From positions 186,001 through 250,000 of the forward strand of contig CANNDC010000006.1 in the NCBI GenBank assembly GCA_947503265.1: 64,000 nucleotides of DNA, written 5' to 3'. Positions 9,800-19,930 of this stretch are shown one piece after another. Positions within the stretch are counted from its first letter, which is position 1; each line of letters begins with the position of its first letter. A program made the translations under genes and the position numbers. A model generated the notes under the pieces. That model did no database searches, had not been told where the DNA came from, and worked only from the letters and a program-made list of their open reading frames with translations. This DNA comes from an uncultured Alteromonadaceae bacterium. Lineage in GTDB: Bacteria > Pseudomonadota > Gammaproteobacteria > Enterobacterales > Alteromonadaceae.

Positions 9800-11836
9800 C
9801 TAATCAGACGATGAAGTTGAAGCATGTTTATCAAACCACCACAAAATATATTCGACTTTTGTCATTAAATTGCTTGGTTTTTTATAGATACCATGTGAGG
9901 CACCTGGAATTCTAACCATTGCAGTATCTACACCTTGAATTTTTAACGCTTGATAATACTGCTCCGTTTCAGAAATAGGAGTCCGATAATCTGACTCCCC
10001 CGTCAATAACATAGTAGGTGTGGTGACATTCCCAACTAACGTGATGGGTGAAAACTTCATATACCCCTCAATGTCTTCCCAAGGCTTGTTATTGAACCAG
10101 TATTGATAAAAATAGGGATAGATATCTGCAGTAAGCACAAAACTAAACCAGTTAATCACCGGCTTTGCTACAACAGCAGCTTGAAAACGCTCTGTATTGC
10201 CAACAATCCAGGCAGTCAGAACACCGCCGCCCGACCCGCCGGTAACGAATAGGTTTTCTTTATCGATAAAGCCCCTGGCAATCACCTCATCAACGCCAGA
10301 CATAAGATCATCATAGTCTTGGCTAGGATAGTTTTTATCAATGGTATTGGCGAATGCTTTACCATAGCTGGAGCTGCCTCTTGGATTGGTATAGAGCACA
10401 ACATTTCCCGCGGCTGCAAATAACTGAATTTCCATGGAAAATTGTGGGCCGTAAGCTGTGACGGGACCGCCATGAATTTCTAACACTAATGGGTACTTCT
10501 TGGTCTTATCAAAATTAGGAGGATACGCTATCCAACCCTGTATATCTTTACCATCGGCCGATGATTTGTACCAGATTTCCTCTACTCGTGCGAGCGTCTT
10601 ATGACCCAGTGCATCTTCATTGAGATTGGTGAGATTGATGACCTCACCGTCATCCAGAAGACCGACATCTGCAGGGCGCAACGGATCAGAAGTCGAAATG
10701 ATGACATTGCCTTGGGGGCTAGCTGCGAATTCACCACTGGTGTAAGGACGACCATAGGATTGGCCACCAATTTTGTCTGTTAATATTTTACGTTTTTCAC
10801 CATTTTTGAGCGACTGTAAGGCCAAAAATGTACTGCCCTTATCGTCATATTGGATATACAGGTTATTTCCACGCTTATCCCAAGCAATACGCGATACACT
10901 GCGATCTAATCCTTCACTCACTTGACGTTTGTTGTTTCCATCAATGTCCATAACATACAACTGAGCATTTTCGTAATTAGTATATTTGTCATCAAAACCT
11001 AAGTACGCGATGGATTTTCCATCTGGTGAGACAATTGGGCTACTGTCAGGGCCATTTCGGTCCGTTAGTTGGGAAATCGAGGAACTCTGCACATCTAAAG
11101 CAAAAACATCGGTGTTTAAAGGGGTAAATTCACGATTCTCAGAACGAAGTGCTGAAAAATAAATAGTTTTGCTGTCTTTTGCCCAACTCAGTGCACCACC
11201 ATTGTTGAACTCATCTTTAGTCAGTTGACGGGCAGTCCCCCCTTGTGCAGAGAGTAAAAAGATTTCGGTGGAACCTTTGCGGGTGTAGCCACCACCATCA
11301 AAACGATAATAAACATCGTCGATAAAAGTTGCACTTTTGGCCCATTTTGCGCCTTTGGGCTTACCTTTGAGAGAGACGGGGTTGTTTGCCGGCCCTTCAA
11401 CAAACATTGAAAAAGCAATGTGCTTACCATTAGGGGACCAGCTTAACTTTGAAGGTGACGAGGTTAAATTTGTCAGTTTAGCGGTATGCCCTGTTTTCAG
11501 CCAAGTCACATAGATTTGAGGTTTGCCTGTGCGGGTTGATACAAACGCCAATTGAGAACCATCCGGTGAAAGTTGCGGGTTAAAATCTAGATGATCGCCT
11601 ATTGTAACGGGCAGGATTTCACGACTTTTAAGGTCAATTTCCCAGATATTACCCAACTTTCTATCAGTTTGTATGTCCATATAATGACGTACAAAGTATG
11701 CCTTTTTACCGTCTTGGCTAATAGTTAAATCAGCGGCATATTCAATGTCGAATATATCTTTCGACTGCAATACATCACTTGCGGTAACAGCAAAGCTGAA
11801 ACTGATTAAGAGAAAACAAACAATTGATTTCAACAT
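9800..11836 (-). CDS. S9-family prolyl oligopeptidase-like exported peptidase
   Basis: Serine peptidase of the S9 (dipeptidyl/acylaminoacyl peptidase) family. From the ATG at 11836 it has 678 aa and a clean signal peptide ending FAVTASD. The N-terminal two thirds is a TolB/PD40-type beta-propeller with repeated LSPDGSQLAFVS-like blades. The C-terminal alpha/beta hydrolase has the nucleophile in GGSGGGVLTAW, Asp in LLTGESDYRTP and His in GASHGIYK. An upstream in-frame ATG at 11875 would add 13 residues before the signal peptide and is less likely. It ends 17 bp before the CNNM gene, so the genes may be co-transcribed. Expected in the periplasm, degrading short peptides. Confidence 0.9.
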   Translation of the reverse strand: MLKSIVCFLLISFSFAVTASDVLQSKDIFDIEYAADLTISQDGKKAYFVRHYMDIQTDRKLGNIWEIDLKSREILPVTIGDHLDFNPQLSPDGSQLAFVSTRTGKPQIYVTWLKTGHTAKLTNLTSSPSKLSWSPNGKHIAFSMFVEGPANNPVSLKGKPKGAKWAKSATFIDDVYYRFDGGGYTRKGSTEIFLLSAQGGTARQLTKDEFNNGGALSWAKDSKTIYFSALRSENREFTPLNTDVFALDVQSSSISQLTDRNGPDSSPIVSPDGKSIAYLGFDDKYTNYENAQLYVMDIDGNNKRQVSEGLDRSVSRIAWDKRGNNLYIQYDDKGSTFLALQSLKNGEKRKILTDKIGGQSYGRPYTSGEFAASPQGNVIISTSDPLRPADVGLLDDGEVINLTNLNEDALGHKTLARVEEIWYKSSADGKDIQGWIAYPPNFDKTKKYPLVLEIHGGPVTAYGPQFSMEIQLFAAAGNVVLYTNPRGSSSYGKAFANTIDKNYPSQDYDDLMSGVDEVIARGFIDKENLFVTGGSGGGVLTAWIVGNTERFQAAVVAKPVINWFSFVLTADIYPYFYQYWFNNKPWEDIEGYMKFSPITLVGNVTTPTMLLTGESDYRTPISETEQYYQALKIQGVDTAMVRIPGASHGIYKKPSNLMTKVEYILWWFDKHASTSSSD

Positions 11837-11962
11837 ATTGTTTCGAGGTTTTAAAAATCGACAAACTAGGGGCATGATTTGAATCCGTTATTATAATTAT
11901 TGTGTTAACTAGGGTGTGGAACTTTGCTCTAGCTTATCGCGTTTAAAAAGCAATTGGTAATA

Positions 11963-12271
11963 CTAACTGCAACCACCTTTTTGTGCTTGTCTTGCATCAT
12001 ACGCAGCCATTTGTTCTGGCGTAGCTTTCGCCTGATATTTTGATTTCCACTCTGTATAAGGCATTCCATATATCCGTTCTCTAGCTGCCTCATAGTCAAT
12101 CTCAATGCCATTTTCACTGGCCGCTGCCTTGTACCATTTACCAAGACAGTTTCGACAAAAATCTGCCAAAATCATCAAATCAATGTTTTGCACATCTTTG
12201 TTTTCATCAAGGTGCTTAAGTAAACGTCTAAACGTTGCGGCTTCAATTTCTGTTTGTTGTTGCTTATCCAT
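11963..12271 (-). CDS. DUF1244 family protein
   Basis: Small cytosolic protein of 102 aa. It is recognised as DUF1244 from its helical core FRRLLKHLDENKDVQNIDLMILADFC, then FCRNCLGKWY, MPYTEWKSKYQ and a C-terminal GGC. The cysteines in CRNC and the final Cys are typical, but the family function is not known. It lies between pnp and the S9 peptidase on the same strand. A terminator separates it from pnp, so it probably has its own promoter. Confidence 0.85.
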   Translation of the reverse strand: MDKQQQTEIEAATFRRLLKHLDENKDVQNIDLMILADFCRNCLGKWYKAAASENGIEIDYEAARERIYGMPYTEWKSKYQAKATPEQMAAYDARQAQKGGCS

Positions 12272-12295
12272 ACCAGACCTTTATGTTAGTTCAAT

Positions 12296-12321
12296 AAAAA
12301 AGGGAGCAATTGCTCCCTTTT
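12296..12321 (-). terminator. Intrinsic terminator after pnp
   Basis: A 24-bp perfect palindrome (AAAAGGGAGCAA and TTGCTCCCTTTT meeting at 12309/12310). Reading on the minus strand it gives a GC-centred stem followed by six T. It lies 30 bp beyond the pnp stop. Confidence 0.85.
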
Positions 12322-12351
12322 AAATGGTGTCTATTGTTTAAAAATCAACAA

Positions 12352-14466
12352 TTAATCTTCAGACGGTGTTTCCTGAGGAGCTGGTTTTTCTAGTAGCTCT
12401 TTTATACTCAAACGAACACGATTCTGACGGTCGATTTCCATCACCTTAACGTCAACCATTTGGCCTTCAGAAAGGTAGTCAGAGGTTTTAGCTACTCGCT
12501 CATGGGCGATTTGTGAGATATGTACTAAACCTTCTTTTCCAGGCAGTACTTCTACAAAGGCACCAAAATCAACGATACGGGTTACTTTACCATTGTAAAC
12601 TTTGCCCACTTCGACTTCAGCAGTGACTTGTTCGATCTTACCAATTGCAATTTCAGCTTTTGCTAATTCAGTTGCAAAGATCTTGATTGTACCGTCATCT
12701 TCGATTTCAATATTACAATCAGATGCTTCAGTAATGGCACGGATCATTGCCCCGCCTTTACCAATTACGTCACGTATCTTGTCTTGATCAACCTTCATAG
12801 TGTAAATACGAGGAGCAAACTCAGACATTTCGTCGCGGTGTCCGCCAAGCGCCTGATCCATTACCCCTAGAATATGCAAACGTGCTTCTTTAGCTTGTTT
12901 AAGCGCTTTTTGCATGATTTCTTTGGTAATACCTTCAATCTTGATATCCATTTGAAGTGCAGTAATACCTTCTGTGGTACCCGCTACTTTAAAGTCCATA
13001 TCGCCTAAGTGATCTTCATCACCTAAGATGTCTGAAAGTACCACAAAGTTATCGTCGCTTTTCACTAAGCCCATCGCAATACCTGCAACAGAAGCTTTAA
13101 TAGGAACACCAGCGTCCATCAACGCCAATGACGTACCACATACTGAAGCCATTGAAGAAGAACCATTAGATTCAGTGATTTCAGAAACAACACGAACCAC
13201 GTATGGGAACTCTTTCTCTGATGGCATTACAGCTTGAATACCACGTTTTGCTAATTTTCCATGGCCAATTTCACGACGCTTTGGAGAACCAACGAAACCT
13301 GTTTCACCCACACAGAACGGAGGGAAGTTGTAATGCAACATAAAGCGGCTATCAGTTTTTCCATTTAAGCCATCGATCATTTGCGCATCACGCTCTGTGC
13401 CCAAAGTTGCTGCAACTAACGCCTGAGTTTCGCCACGTGTAAATAAAGCTGAACCGTGAGTTCTAGGCAATATACCCGTGTTAACATGAAGTGCTCTGAT
13501 CATATCAGGTTCACGACCGTCTATTCTCGGGTTGCCAGCAAGGATGCGAGAACGAACCACATCACTTTCTAAATCGTGTAGTAATTCTGATAGTTCTTTC
13601 GGGTCTTGCTCAGGATCCGCTTCTAGAATTGCTGCTGAAGCACTTTCAGTTACCGCAACAACGGCGTCTTTACGCTCCATTTTGTCAGAGATTTGATATG
13701 CTTCAGTCATACCTGCTTCAGCGAGTTCTTTCACTTTTGCTTTTAGCTCAGTATTTTCAGCAACTGGCTGCCAGTCCCAGCTCGGCGTGTTTACGTCTGC
13801 AGCGAATTCTCTTATTGCTTCAACAACAACTTGGCTTTGCTCATGACCAAACATAACAGCGCCTAACATTACTTCTTCAGAAAGGATGCTTGCTTCAGAT
13901 TCAACCATTAGCACTGCGCTCTCTGTACCTGCAACAACTAAATCCAATTCAGTCGTTTCTAGCTCAGAGGTCATAGTATTAAGAATGTATTGTCCTTCAG
14001 AGTAACCTACTCTCGCTGCACCCACTGGACCGTTAAATGGAATTCCAGAGATAGCCAATGCAGCTGAAGTACCGATAAGTGAAATAATATCAGTTGGGAT
14101 TTCAGGGTTAGCTGAAAGAACAGTAATGATGATTTGTACTTCGTTTTTAAATCCGTCCGGGAATAATGGACGAATTGGTCTATCAATAAGGCGAGCAATT
14201 AAGGTTTCACTCTCTGCTGGGCGGCCTTCACGTTTGAAGAATCCACCAGGTATTTTACCTGCAGCATATGCTTTTTCTTGATAGTTAACCGTTAATGGGA
14301 AGAAATCTTGGTCAGATTTAGCTTCTTTTTTACCTACAACACTTACCAATACTGAAGTGTCGTCCATGCTCGCCATCACGGCAGCTGTGGCTTGACGGGC
14401 AACTACACCCGTTTCTAGTGTTACAGTATGTTCGCCATACTGAAAAGTTTTAGTAATAGGAGTCAC
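12352..14466 (-). CDS. pnp: Polynucleotide phosphorylase
   Basis: 3'-5' phosphorolytic exoribonuclease of the RNA degradosome, acting as a trimer in the cytosol. The 704 aa have two RNase PH domains (about 1-210 and 310-540) with [18 protein letters not shown] phosphate-site residues in the second. A KH domain with the [10 protein letters not shown] loop lies near 565, and an S1 domain ([14 protein letters not shown]) near 625-695. It starts at GTG with AGGA 7 nt upstream. In most relatives rpsO lies directly upstream and supplies part of its expression; here about 500 bp without a gene precedes it and rpsO is absent. Confidence 0.97.
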   Translation of the reverse strand: MTPITKTFQYGEHTVTLETGVVARQATAAVMASMDDTSVLVSVVGKKEAKSDQDFFPLTVNYQEKAYAAGKIPGGFFKREGRPAESETLIARLIDRPIRPLFPDGFKNEVQIIITVLSANPEIPTDIISLIGTSAALAISGIPFNGPVGAARVGYSEGQYILNTMTSELETTELDLVVAGTESAVLMVESEASILSEEVMLGAVMFGHEQSQVVVEAIREFAADVNTPSWDWQPVAENTELKAKVKELAEAGMTEAYQISDKMERKDAVVAVTESASAAILEADPEQDPKELSELLHDLESDVVRSRILAGNPRIDGREPDMIRALHVNTGILPRTHGSALFTRGETQALVAATLGTERDAQMIDGLNGKTDSRFMLHYNFPPFCVGETGFVGSPKRREIGHGKLAKRGIQAVMPSEKEFPYVVRVVSEITESNGSSSMASVCGTSLALMDAGVPIKASVAGIAMGLVKSDDNFVVLSDILGDEDHLGDMDFKVAGTTEGITALQMDIKIEGITKEIMQKALKQAKEARLHILGVMDQALGGHRDEMSEFAPRIYTMKVDQDKIRDVIGKGGAMIRAITEASDCNIEIEDDGTIKIFATELAKAEIAIGKIEQVTAEVEVGKVYNGKVTRIVDFGAFVEVLPGKEGLVHISQIAHERVAKTSDYLSEGQMVDVKVMEIDRQNRVRLSIKELLEKPAPQETPSED

Positions 14467-14980
14467 TATTTATCCTTTGTTTGTTTTTTTATCGCTTATT
14501 TAATGCGGCGCATAGTATAGCTGCATCAGATAGAAATCGACAGGAAATTCTATAAATAATAGTGTGTTATTCGCTGATTTTAGTCATAAAGATACATTAG
14601 CCTGCTATTTGTTGCTTTTTATCTTTTAATTTCCATTCAAAGTGTCAGAACGAGCAAAGCTAGTAGTATGCTTTTAACTCTAACAAGCCTTGTTTTCACT
14701 TGAGTTAGAATGAAGATCTGGCTGGCACTAGGTGGCACAAGCACTTAAGTAATAGGCAATTATTTCAACGTTTTAGTTGGCGATATCCATCTCATTGAGC
14801 TAAGTTTTAGTGTAAATAAATCGTTTAGCACCTTTAATTTGAGCATTCATATAAAAAAGCAGCTCAAATCACGGTTTTTTTGGCTGAAATGGATTCCATC
14901 TGCAGAAGTGAATATTAACTGTTGGGCTAGATTTCCTAAATTCCCAAAAACAAAGAATTAACCTTAATAAGGAGAAAAGG
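14467..14980. other. 514-bp intergenic region between divergent pnp and the DyP cassette
   Basis: No gene is seen on either strand; in particular there is no rpsO remnant. A TATACT (minus strand, 14514-14519) upstream of pnp could be a -10 element, but no good -35 accompanies it. Around 14672-14707 TAACTC and GAGTTA flank a smaller AACAA/TTGTT arm, a possible imperfect cruciform. The last bases hold a strong Shine-Dalgarno (AAGGAG at 14969-14974) for the gene at 14981. Confidence 0.6.
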
Positions 14981-15676
14981 ATGTCGAATATAGCGGGCAA
15001 ATCCTATGCTATGAATGTCATCACACCTGTCACAGGATGGGTTTATTACTTCAATCGATTAAAATTTTGGGCGGTACAACTATCTGTTTCAAGAAAGTTA
15101 GGAACCACGGGATTCTGGGGAAACTTATTGCCAATGAAGTTGGCGGATTTAATTTATACCAGACTCAATGGTTTGCAAACTCTCTCTCTTATTCATTACG
15201 CACGATGGGCCATGATCAAACAATTCCCTCATCTCGATGCGTCGCAACCCAAAGAACAACTTAACTATCATTACATGTTATTTTTTAGCAACTTTAACGG
15301 CAGTTGGAAACAATATGTCGACTCATTTCACATGGCAATACCCAGTGGATTAGATTTACTCTGGTATAAAAATGTCAAATATCCAAACTCGGTTCCCTTG
15401 CAACCCTTTCATGATTACATTACTTACAATCAGATTTGGACCAATCATTACTACAATGCCTATCCACTTGCCTCTTCAAACGACATAAAGGGAGCTCAAG
15501 AACTAAAAGAAGAGCTTGAAGTATTTATTAAGGAAAGCGATTTAGACTCTGATCCTGAATTGTTTGCTCGACGGTTTGAAACATTTTTGGTCTACCAACA
15601 ACGTAATTTAGGATTAATGGCCCCTACCCCTATTGTCAGTCTCTCTGCCAAAGCAGTTATGGATCGGGAGGTTTAA
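14981..15676 (+). CDS. DyP-cassette partner protein 1 (uncharacterised, SNFxG motif)
   Basis: First gene of a three-gene cassette ending in a DyP-type peroxidase. The 231 aa have no clear signal peptide. The central motif FFSNFNGSWKQYVDSF (S near residue 103) and a following FHDYITYNQI block recur in the next gene product at matching spacing, so the two are probably diverged paralogues. The resemblance to the ferredoxin-like half-domains of the DyP superfamily is inferred from motif pattern only. AAGGAG lies 6 nt before the ATG. The product is likely a partner, heme handler or substrate-binding subunit of the peroxidase, but no catalytic residue can be named. Confidence 0.7.
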   Translation: MSNIAGKSYAMNVITPVTGWVYYFNRLKFWAVQLSVSRKLGTTGFWGNLLPMKLADLIYTRLNGLQTLSLIHYARWAMIKQFPHLDASQPKEQLNYHYMLFFSNFNGSWKQYVDSFHMAIPSGLDLLWYKNVKYPNSVPLQPFHDYITYNQIWTNHYYNAYPLASSNDIKGAQELKEELEVFIKESDLDSDPELFARRFETFLVYQQRNLGLMAPTPIVSLSAKAVMDREV

Positions 15677-15677
15677 C

Positions 15678-16367
15678 ATGGGAAATCGATTTGGCAATGC
15701 TTACGGACTGACAGTTCTTATACCGATTAAACATGGCACCTTGGACAACCGAGCATACGACAAAATTGTAAGAGACCAATTGCAGCAGTGGCCTTTAAAT
15801 GAGACATCACCATTCGCCAGTGTGCCTAACACCTATTTGGCAAGAGTTTTTCTCTTACAGGATGTTTTTTATGAGGGCGCTCCAGCGGTAGAAGAACATT
15901 TAAAAAATAAATACCTAGTGTTTACCAGTAATTTTCACGGAGAACTGGAACCTTATTTATATGGCATGTGGGAAGCAATTGATGACATTTTACAGACCTT
16001 ACTTAAATTCTGTGTCGGATTTGATAAAGTGGTTTCAGCCGCTGATTTTGTGAATTACATCAAACGTTGCCAAATCAAAACCAGCTTATTTTTTAACGGT
16101 TCTAATGACAAGCCTTTACCTGAGCAACTAAAAGCCTTGTACGTAAAACAGGCTTTTATCCATTTTGCCTATTTAACTCAACATTTTAGGAATCAAGGCA
16201 GTGCGGGTGCCAAATCGCTGCAACAATCATTCAAAAATTTCACTTCGTTAATCGATATCAATAATTTGAAAGTGAACACCTGGCCTGTAGCGACCACCGT
16301 AGTGCCTGAAAACATTGAATCAGACGTAGAGAAGACCCTAGTTAACGAAAAGGAGTTGGCAGAATGA
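15678..16367 (+). CDS. DyP-cassette partner protein 2 (uncharacterised, SNFxG motif)
   Basis: Second cassette gene, 229 aa. The ATG at 15678 follows GGGAGG by 7 nt and the previous stop by 1 nt; a longer frame exists upstream but overlaps gene 1. The motif VFTSNFHGELEPYLYGMW (S near residue 84) and the later FVNYIKRCQIKTS and FFNGSNDKPLPEQL mirror the first gene product. The N-terminal LTVLIPIKHG strand resembles a ferredoxin-like beta strand. The stop overlaps the DyP start as ATGA, so the two are translationally coupled. Function unknown; a dedicated partner of the peroxidase is the simplest reading. Confidence 0.7.
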   Translation: MGNRFGNAYGLTVLIPIKHGTLDNRAYDKIVRDQLQQWPLNETSPFASVPNTYLARVFLLQDVFYEGAPAVEEHLKNKYLVFTSNFHGELEPYLYGMWEAIDDILQTLLKFCVGFDKVVSAADFVNYIKRCQIKTSLFFNGSNDKPLPEQLKALYVKQAFIHFAYLTQHFRNQGSAGAKSLQQSFKNFTSLIDINNLKVNTWPVATTVVPENIESDVEKTLVNEKELAE

Positions 16368-17989
16368 GCCAAACTGAAACAACACTGGATTTACATGATA
16401 TCCAAGGAAATATTGTGTTTGGCTACGGGCGTTGGGGATACCCACTTTCGAGGTACCTTTTCTTCAAAATTAACGATAAACGCAAAGGAATGGAATTTCT
16501 AGATTCTCTGATCCCGCTCATTACTAGCTCAGCGCCGTTAGTCAAACAGAACAAGGGACAAGCCCCCACGGCGACAACCAATATTGCATTCACCTATGCT
16601 GGTTTAAGCGCACTCGGATTACCCGATGATTCTATGCGCAGCTTTCCAGAAGACTTCAGAATGGGTATGAAAGCACGTAAAGATATTTTAGGGGATGATG
16701 GGCCAAGTGCACCTGAAAACTGGGACCCGATTTGGCAAAACAATTATGATGTCCATATGTTCATGAGTATTAATGCGTCTTCTGAGGCAAACCTTAAAAA
16801 GCGTTACGATGCTGTGCTATCACGTCTAAAGAAAACCGGAAATGGCGTAAAATTGCTCGATGGTCATCGCAGTGGTAAAGGGAAAAGGCTACTTCGATAT
16901 CAATCGGGCAATGCCATAGTTTTAGACGGCAAACCAACTGCAAACGAACATTTTCATTATACCGATGGCATTAGTGACCCGGTTTTTAAAGGGCAAGGTC
17001 GAACTCCAAGCGATACCATTGGTGCGGGCAAACCGACAAGAGGTCCCGCAAACACTGAAGACGGCTGGGAACCGTTGCAAACCGGAGAGTTTGTTCTTGG
17101 TCACAGAGACGAAAGCGCGGAGTATCCCATTGCTCCAAATCCTCGACTTTTATCTTTCAATGGTAGCTTTATGGTGTATCGCAAACTACACCAAAACGTC
17201 GGGAAATTTACTTCGTATTTAGAAGCAACAGCCAAAAATTACGGTGACAAAGAGTTATCAGATGATCAAAAGCAAGAAACATTGAAGGCCAAATTTGCCG
17301 GTCGTTGGTCCAACGGAGCACCATTAGCCACCTATCCAGATTATGCTTCTGCACAAAAATTTGGCCAGCAATGGCAAGATGCGGTCAATACACTGTTTTA
17401 CGATGCAAATGCCACAGCAGAACAGAAATCAACAGCTCGTGAAATTTACCAAGATTTGAAAATCAAACGAAGAGCATTTAATTACAATAACGATATCAAA
17501 GGAGCGAGTTGTCCTCTTGGCGCACACACAAGGCGAACAAATCCGAGAGGTTCGCTTGAATTTGATACACCGGGGGCCTTTGATACGCCGGGTGCTATGG
17601 TTGATCGTCGCAGAATATTGCGCAGAGGTCTTCCTTATGGAGACTCAAGCGACAGAACAGATGATACAAGTGAGCATGGTATAGTTTTCATGGCAATCAA
17701 TGCCAGCATTGAGAGGCAATTTGAATTCGTTCAGCAACAATGGATCAATTACGGCAACGATTTCAAATTGAGCAATGAAAAAGACGTTTTACTCGGAAAC
17801 CATGCGCTAGACAAAAAAGGTAATCCGCAAGGCAGAACCGTGATTAACGCCAATCAATCGCTAAATCAACCTACCTTCATGTGCTCAGGCATGCCAAGGT
17901 TCGTAGAGACGCGAGGAGGAGACTACTTCTTTATTCCAAGTTTGACAGCGTTACGAATGATTGCTGAAGGTATTATTGACCCAACTTAA
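16364..17989 (+). CDS. DyP-type heme peroxidase
   Basis: Dye-decolorising peroxidase superfamily, heme-dependent, using H2O2. The 541 aa are longer than the roughly 300-aa bacterial A/B classes and resemble the larger C/D-type enzymes. Visible residues include the GxxDG-type motif as YTDGISDP with the distal Asp near 201, the proximal heme ligand His388 in LGAHTRRTNPR, and the late DRRRILRRGLPYGD segment with distal-side Arg candidates. No Tat or Sec signal is present, so it is probably cytosolic or needs a partner for localisation. The 3' end overlaps the convergent MmcQ gene by 17 bp. Confidence 0.9.
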   Translation: MSQTETTLDLHDIQGNIVFGYGRWGYPLSRYLFFKINDKRKGMEFLDSLIPLITSSAPLVKQNKGQAPTATTNIAFTYAGLSALGLPDDSMRSFPEDFRMGMKARKDILGDDGPSAPENWDPIWQNNYDVHMFMSINASSEANLKKRYDAVLSRLKKTGNGVKLLDGHRSGKGKRLLRYQSGNAIVLDGKPTANEHFHYTDGISDPVFKGQGRTPSDTIGAGKPTRGPANTEDGWEPLQTGEFVLGHRDESAEYPIAPNPRLLSFNGSFMVYRKLHQNVGKFTSYLEATAKNYGDKELSDDQKQETLKAKFAGRWSNGAPLATYPDYASAQKFGQQWQDAVNTLFYDANATAEQKSTAREIYQDLKIKRRAFNYNNDIKGASCPLGAHTRRTNPRGSLEFDTPGAFDTPGAMVDRRRILRRGLPYGDSSDRTDDTSEHGIVFMAINASIERQFEFVQQQWINYGNDFKLSNEKDVLLGNHALDKKGNPQGRTVINANQSLNQPTFMCSGMPRFVETRGGDYFFIPSLTALRMIAEGIIDPT

Positions 17990-18353
17990 CTAAGATTGAA
18001 GTTTGATCACGTTTAGGCATTTTTTCGACTACCAGTTGAAAAGAATTATCGATCATTCTTTCAATCTCTCCTGCTGGAATAGAACCATCCAATGCCAAGG
18101 TATTCCAGTGTTTTTTGTTCATATGATAGCCTGCTGATACAGCTGAAAACATATCTCTAAGTATAAGCGCTTCATGAGGATCACATTTTAAGTTCATTCT
18201 TCCCTCCGGCTTACCGAACTCATCTGGTTCGGTACCCAGAGTTGCAAACATTTTTCCTTTTACTTTAAACACGGCCACATCGGGCCCAAAAGGGAAGTCT
18301 TCGCTACTTTCGGGTTTTGACAGCAAATAGTCTCGCGCTGAATCATAATTCAT
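17973..18353 (-). CDS. MmcQ/YjbR family protein
   Basis: Small CyaY-like-fold protein of 126 aa. Family signature stretches are DFPFGPDVAVFKVKGKMFA, MNLKCDPHEALILRD and GYHMNKKHWNTLALDG. These proteins are often labelled DNA-binding, but the role is not settled. It shares its last 17 bp with the DyP gene on the opposite strand, and lies 23 bp after the MDR oxidoreductase gene on the same strand, so it is likely co-transcribed with that gene. Confidence 0.87.
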   Translation of the reverse strand: MNYDSARDYLLSKPESSEDFPFGPDVAVFKVKGKMFATLGTEPDEFGKPEGRMNLKCDPHEALILRDMFSAVSAGYHMNKKHWNTLALDGSIPAGEIERMIDNSFQLVVEKMPKRDQTSILVKLGQ

Positions 18354-18376
18354 AAAAAATCTGCACCCCGGTAATC

Positions 18377-19498
18377 CTATTCTTTATTGGGATTGATCAA
18401 AAATTTCTCACCTGTTTTCTTAGCATTGTAGCGCATAATATTTTCAGGTGTCATTGCCTGTTCAAATGATAATTCTTCACTAAATTCGATAGCAAATGTA
18501 GTGTTAATCTCATCAGCCACTTTTTTATGCAGCGCCATTATTTTTTCAACGCTAAGTTTGGATAAAAACCGCATCAACAGCCACCCACCTATCCCCCAAG
18601 TCATGCCATATGCACGATTGAGTGTTGAAGGAGAAATATTTAGGCCCCCATAAATATAGACTTGTTTGTTAGTATCTGAACCATATGTATTGAAGCCTTT
18701 CGCGTCTTTACTACCCACTTGTTCCATCGCCGTCAAAATATCGCTGACCACAGTTCCACCACCAATAGCATCAAATGCAAGCGTAGCCCCGGTTTCTTCA
18801 ATTGCCTGATACAAATCACGTTTAAATGAATCGCTAGACGAATTACAAATATGTTTAGCCCCTATTTCACTCAATAAATCGACCTGTTGTTGTTTCCTGA
18901 CGATATTGACTAGAGGTACGTCTTCTTCAATACATATTTTATTCAGCATGATCCCTAAACTTGACGCTGCAGCTGTATGAACAAGTGCTGAGTGTCCTTC
19001 CATGCGCATAGTTTCAACCATGCCTAATGCGGTTAACGGATTAACGAACGACGATGCTGCTTGCTTTGCTGACGTATCTTTGTGATGAACTAAGCACGCC
19101 TGAATAGGCACACAACAAAATTCGGCATAGGTCGCTCCAGTTAATATCGCAACTGTTTTACCAATTAACGCTTGCGCCGCGTCACTATCTCCCGCAGCAA
19201 CTACGGTGCCGGCCCCTTCATTGCCGATCGGTAGAACTTGATCAAGTCTGGAAGCGATCCGCGGCAACATACCTTTGAAAATTGGAGCACTCAGACTGGT
19301 TTTACTGTCATTTAATTTTGCTTTGGAGAGATCTGCAGGACCAAACATGGGCCACATGTCAGACGGATTTATGGGTGCAGCTTCAACTCGCACAATGATT
19401 TCATGGGGTTTCGGATTGGGTAGTTCATGTTCCTTCAGCGAGATTTCGAGGGTTCCTGCACTTGTTATTTCGGTAAAGAGTTGTCTTGAAGTAAGCAT
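18377..19498 (-). CDS. Zinc-independent MDR-family oxidoreductase (quinone reductase-like)
   Basis: Medium-chain dehydrogenase/reductase of 373 aa. A GroES-like N-terminal domain (EIIVRVEAAPINPSDMW, GNEGAGTVVAAG) is followed by a Rossmann domain. The usual GxGxxG turn is replaced by HTAAASSLGIMLNKI, as in the enoyl/quinone reductase branch. The catalytic and structural zinc cysteines of alcohol dehydrogenases are absent. It probably uses NADPH to reduce an alpha,beta-unsaturated carbonyl or quinone; the substrate is unknown. It heads a short minus-strand unit with the MmcQ gene. Confidence 0.87.
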   Translation of the reverse strand: MLTSRQLFTEITSAGTLEISLKEHELPNPKPHEIIVRVEAAPINPSDMWPMFGPADLSKAKLNDSKTSLSAPIFKGMLPRIASRLDQVLPIGNEGAGTVVAAGDSDAAQALIGKTVAILTGATYAEFCCVPIQACLVHHKDTSAKQAASSFVNPLTALGMVETMRMEGHSALVHTAAASSLGIMLNKICIEEDVPLVNIVRKQQQVDLLSEIGAKHICNSSSDSFKRDLYQAIEETGATLAFDAIGGGTVVSDILTAMEQVGSKDAKGFNTYGSDTNKQVYIYGGLNISPSTLNRAYGMTWGIGGWLLMRFLSKLSVEKIMALHKKVADEINTTFAIEFSEELSFEQAMTPENIMRYNAKKTGEKFLINPNKE

Positions 19499-19930
19499 GA
19501 ATAGCGTCCTTTAAAGTAAACGATTTTTTATTGTTTGATAACAAATAAAACTAGCACAAAGTAATGTAAGTAATAAGTCATTAGAAATGTTAGTTAACCA
19601 TCATCTAAACCAATTCCCTGTTGAAATAGCGATTTTTGATGTTGCAAATAGGTAACAAAATTGGCCAAAATATGAGATTAATCTTTACCTACTGTCTCTA
19701 ATCGTATACCTTTTGAACATCCAAATTGGGTTAAGGTCGCTACGATTACAAGAGACATGCGACTAAAGTTGGGGTTAACCTGGAATCCATATTTAGGTAA
19801 TCATATTCTGGCTATGAAAGCATTCGTGCATTCAAGAATGAAAAAGTGGAAACAATGCAACAGCTGAGCATGGAAGTGGTTCTACAACTATTTGATAAGT
19901 CGTGTAACTTTAGATTTTTCGGCTAACAAC
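19499..19930. other. 432-bp intergenic region between the MDR gene and a membrane protein gene
   Basis: Between divergent genes. An open frame of 36 codons (19757-19867, MRLKLGLTWN start) has no convincing ribosome-binding site and no recognisable product. No RNA gene, terminator or repeat is evident. Confidence 0.5.
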
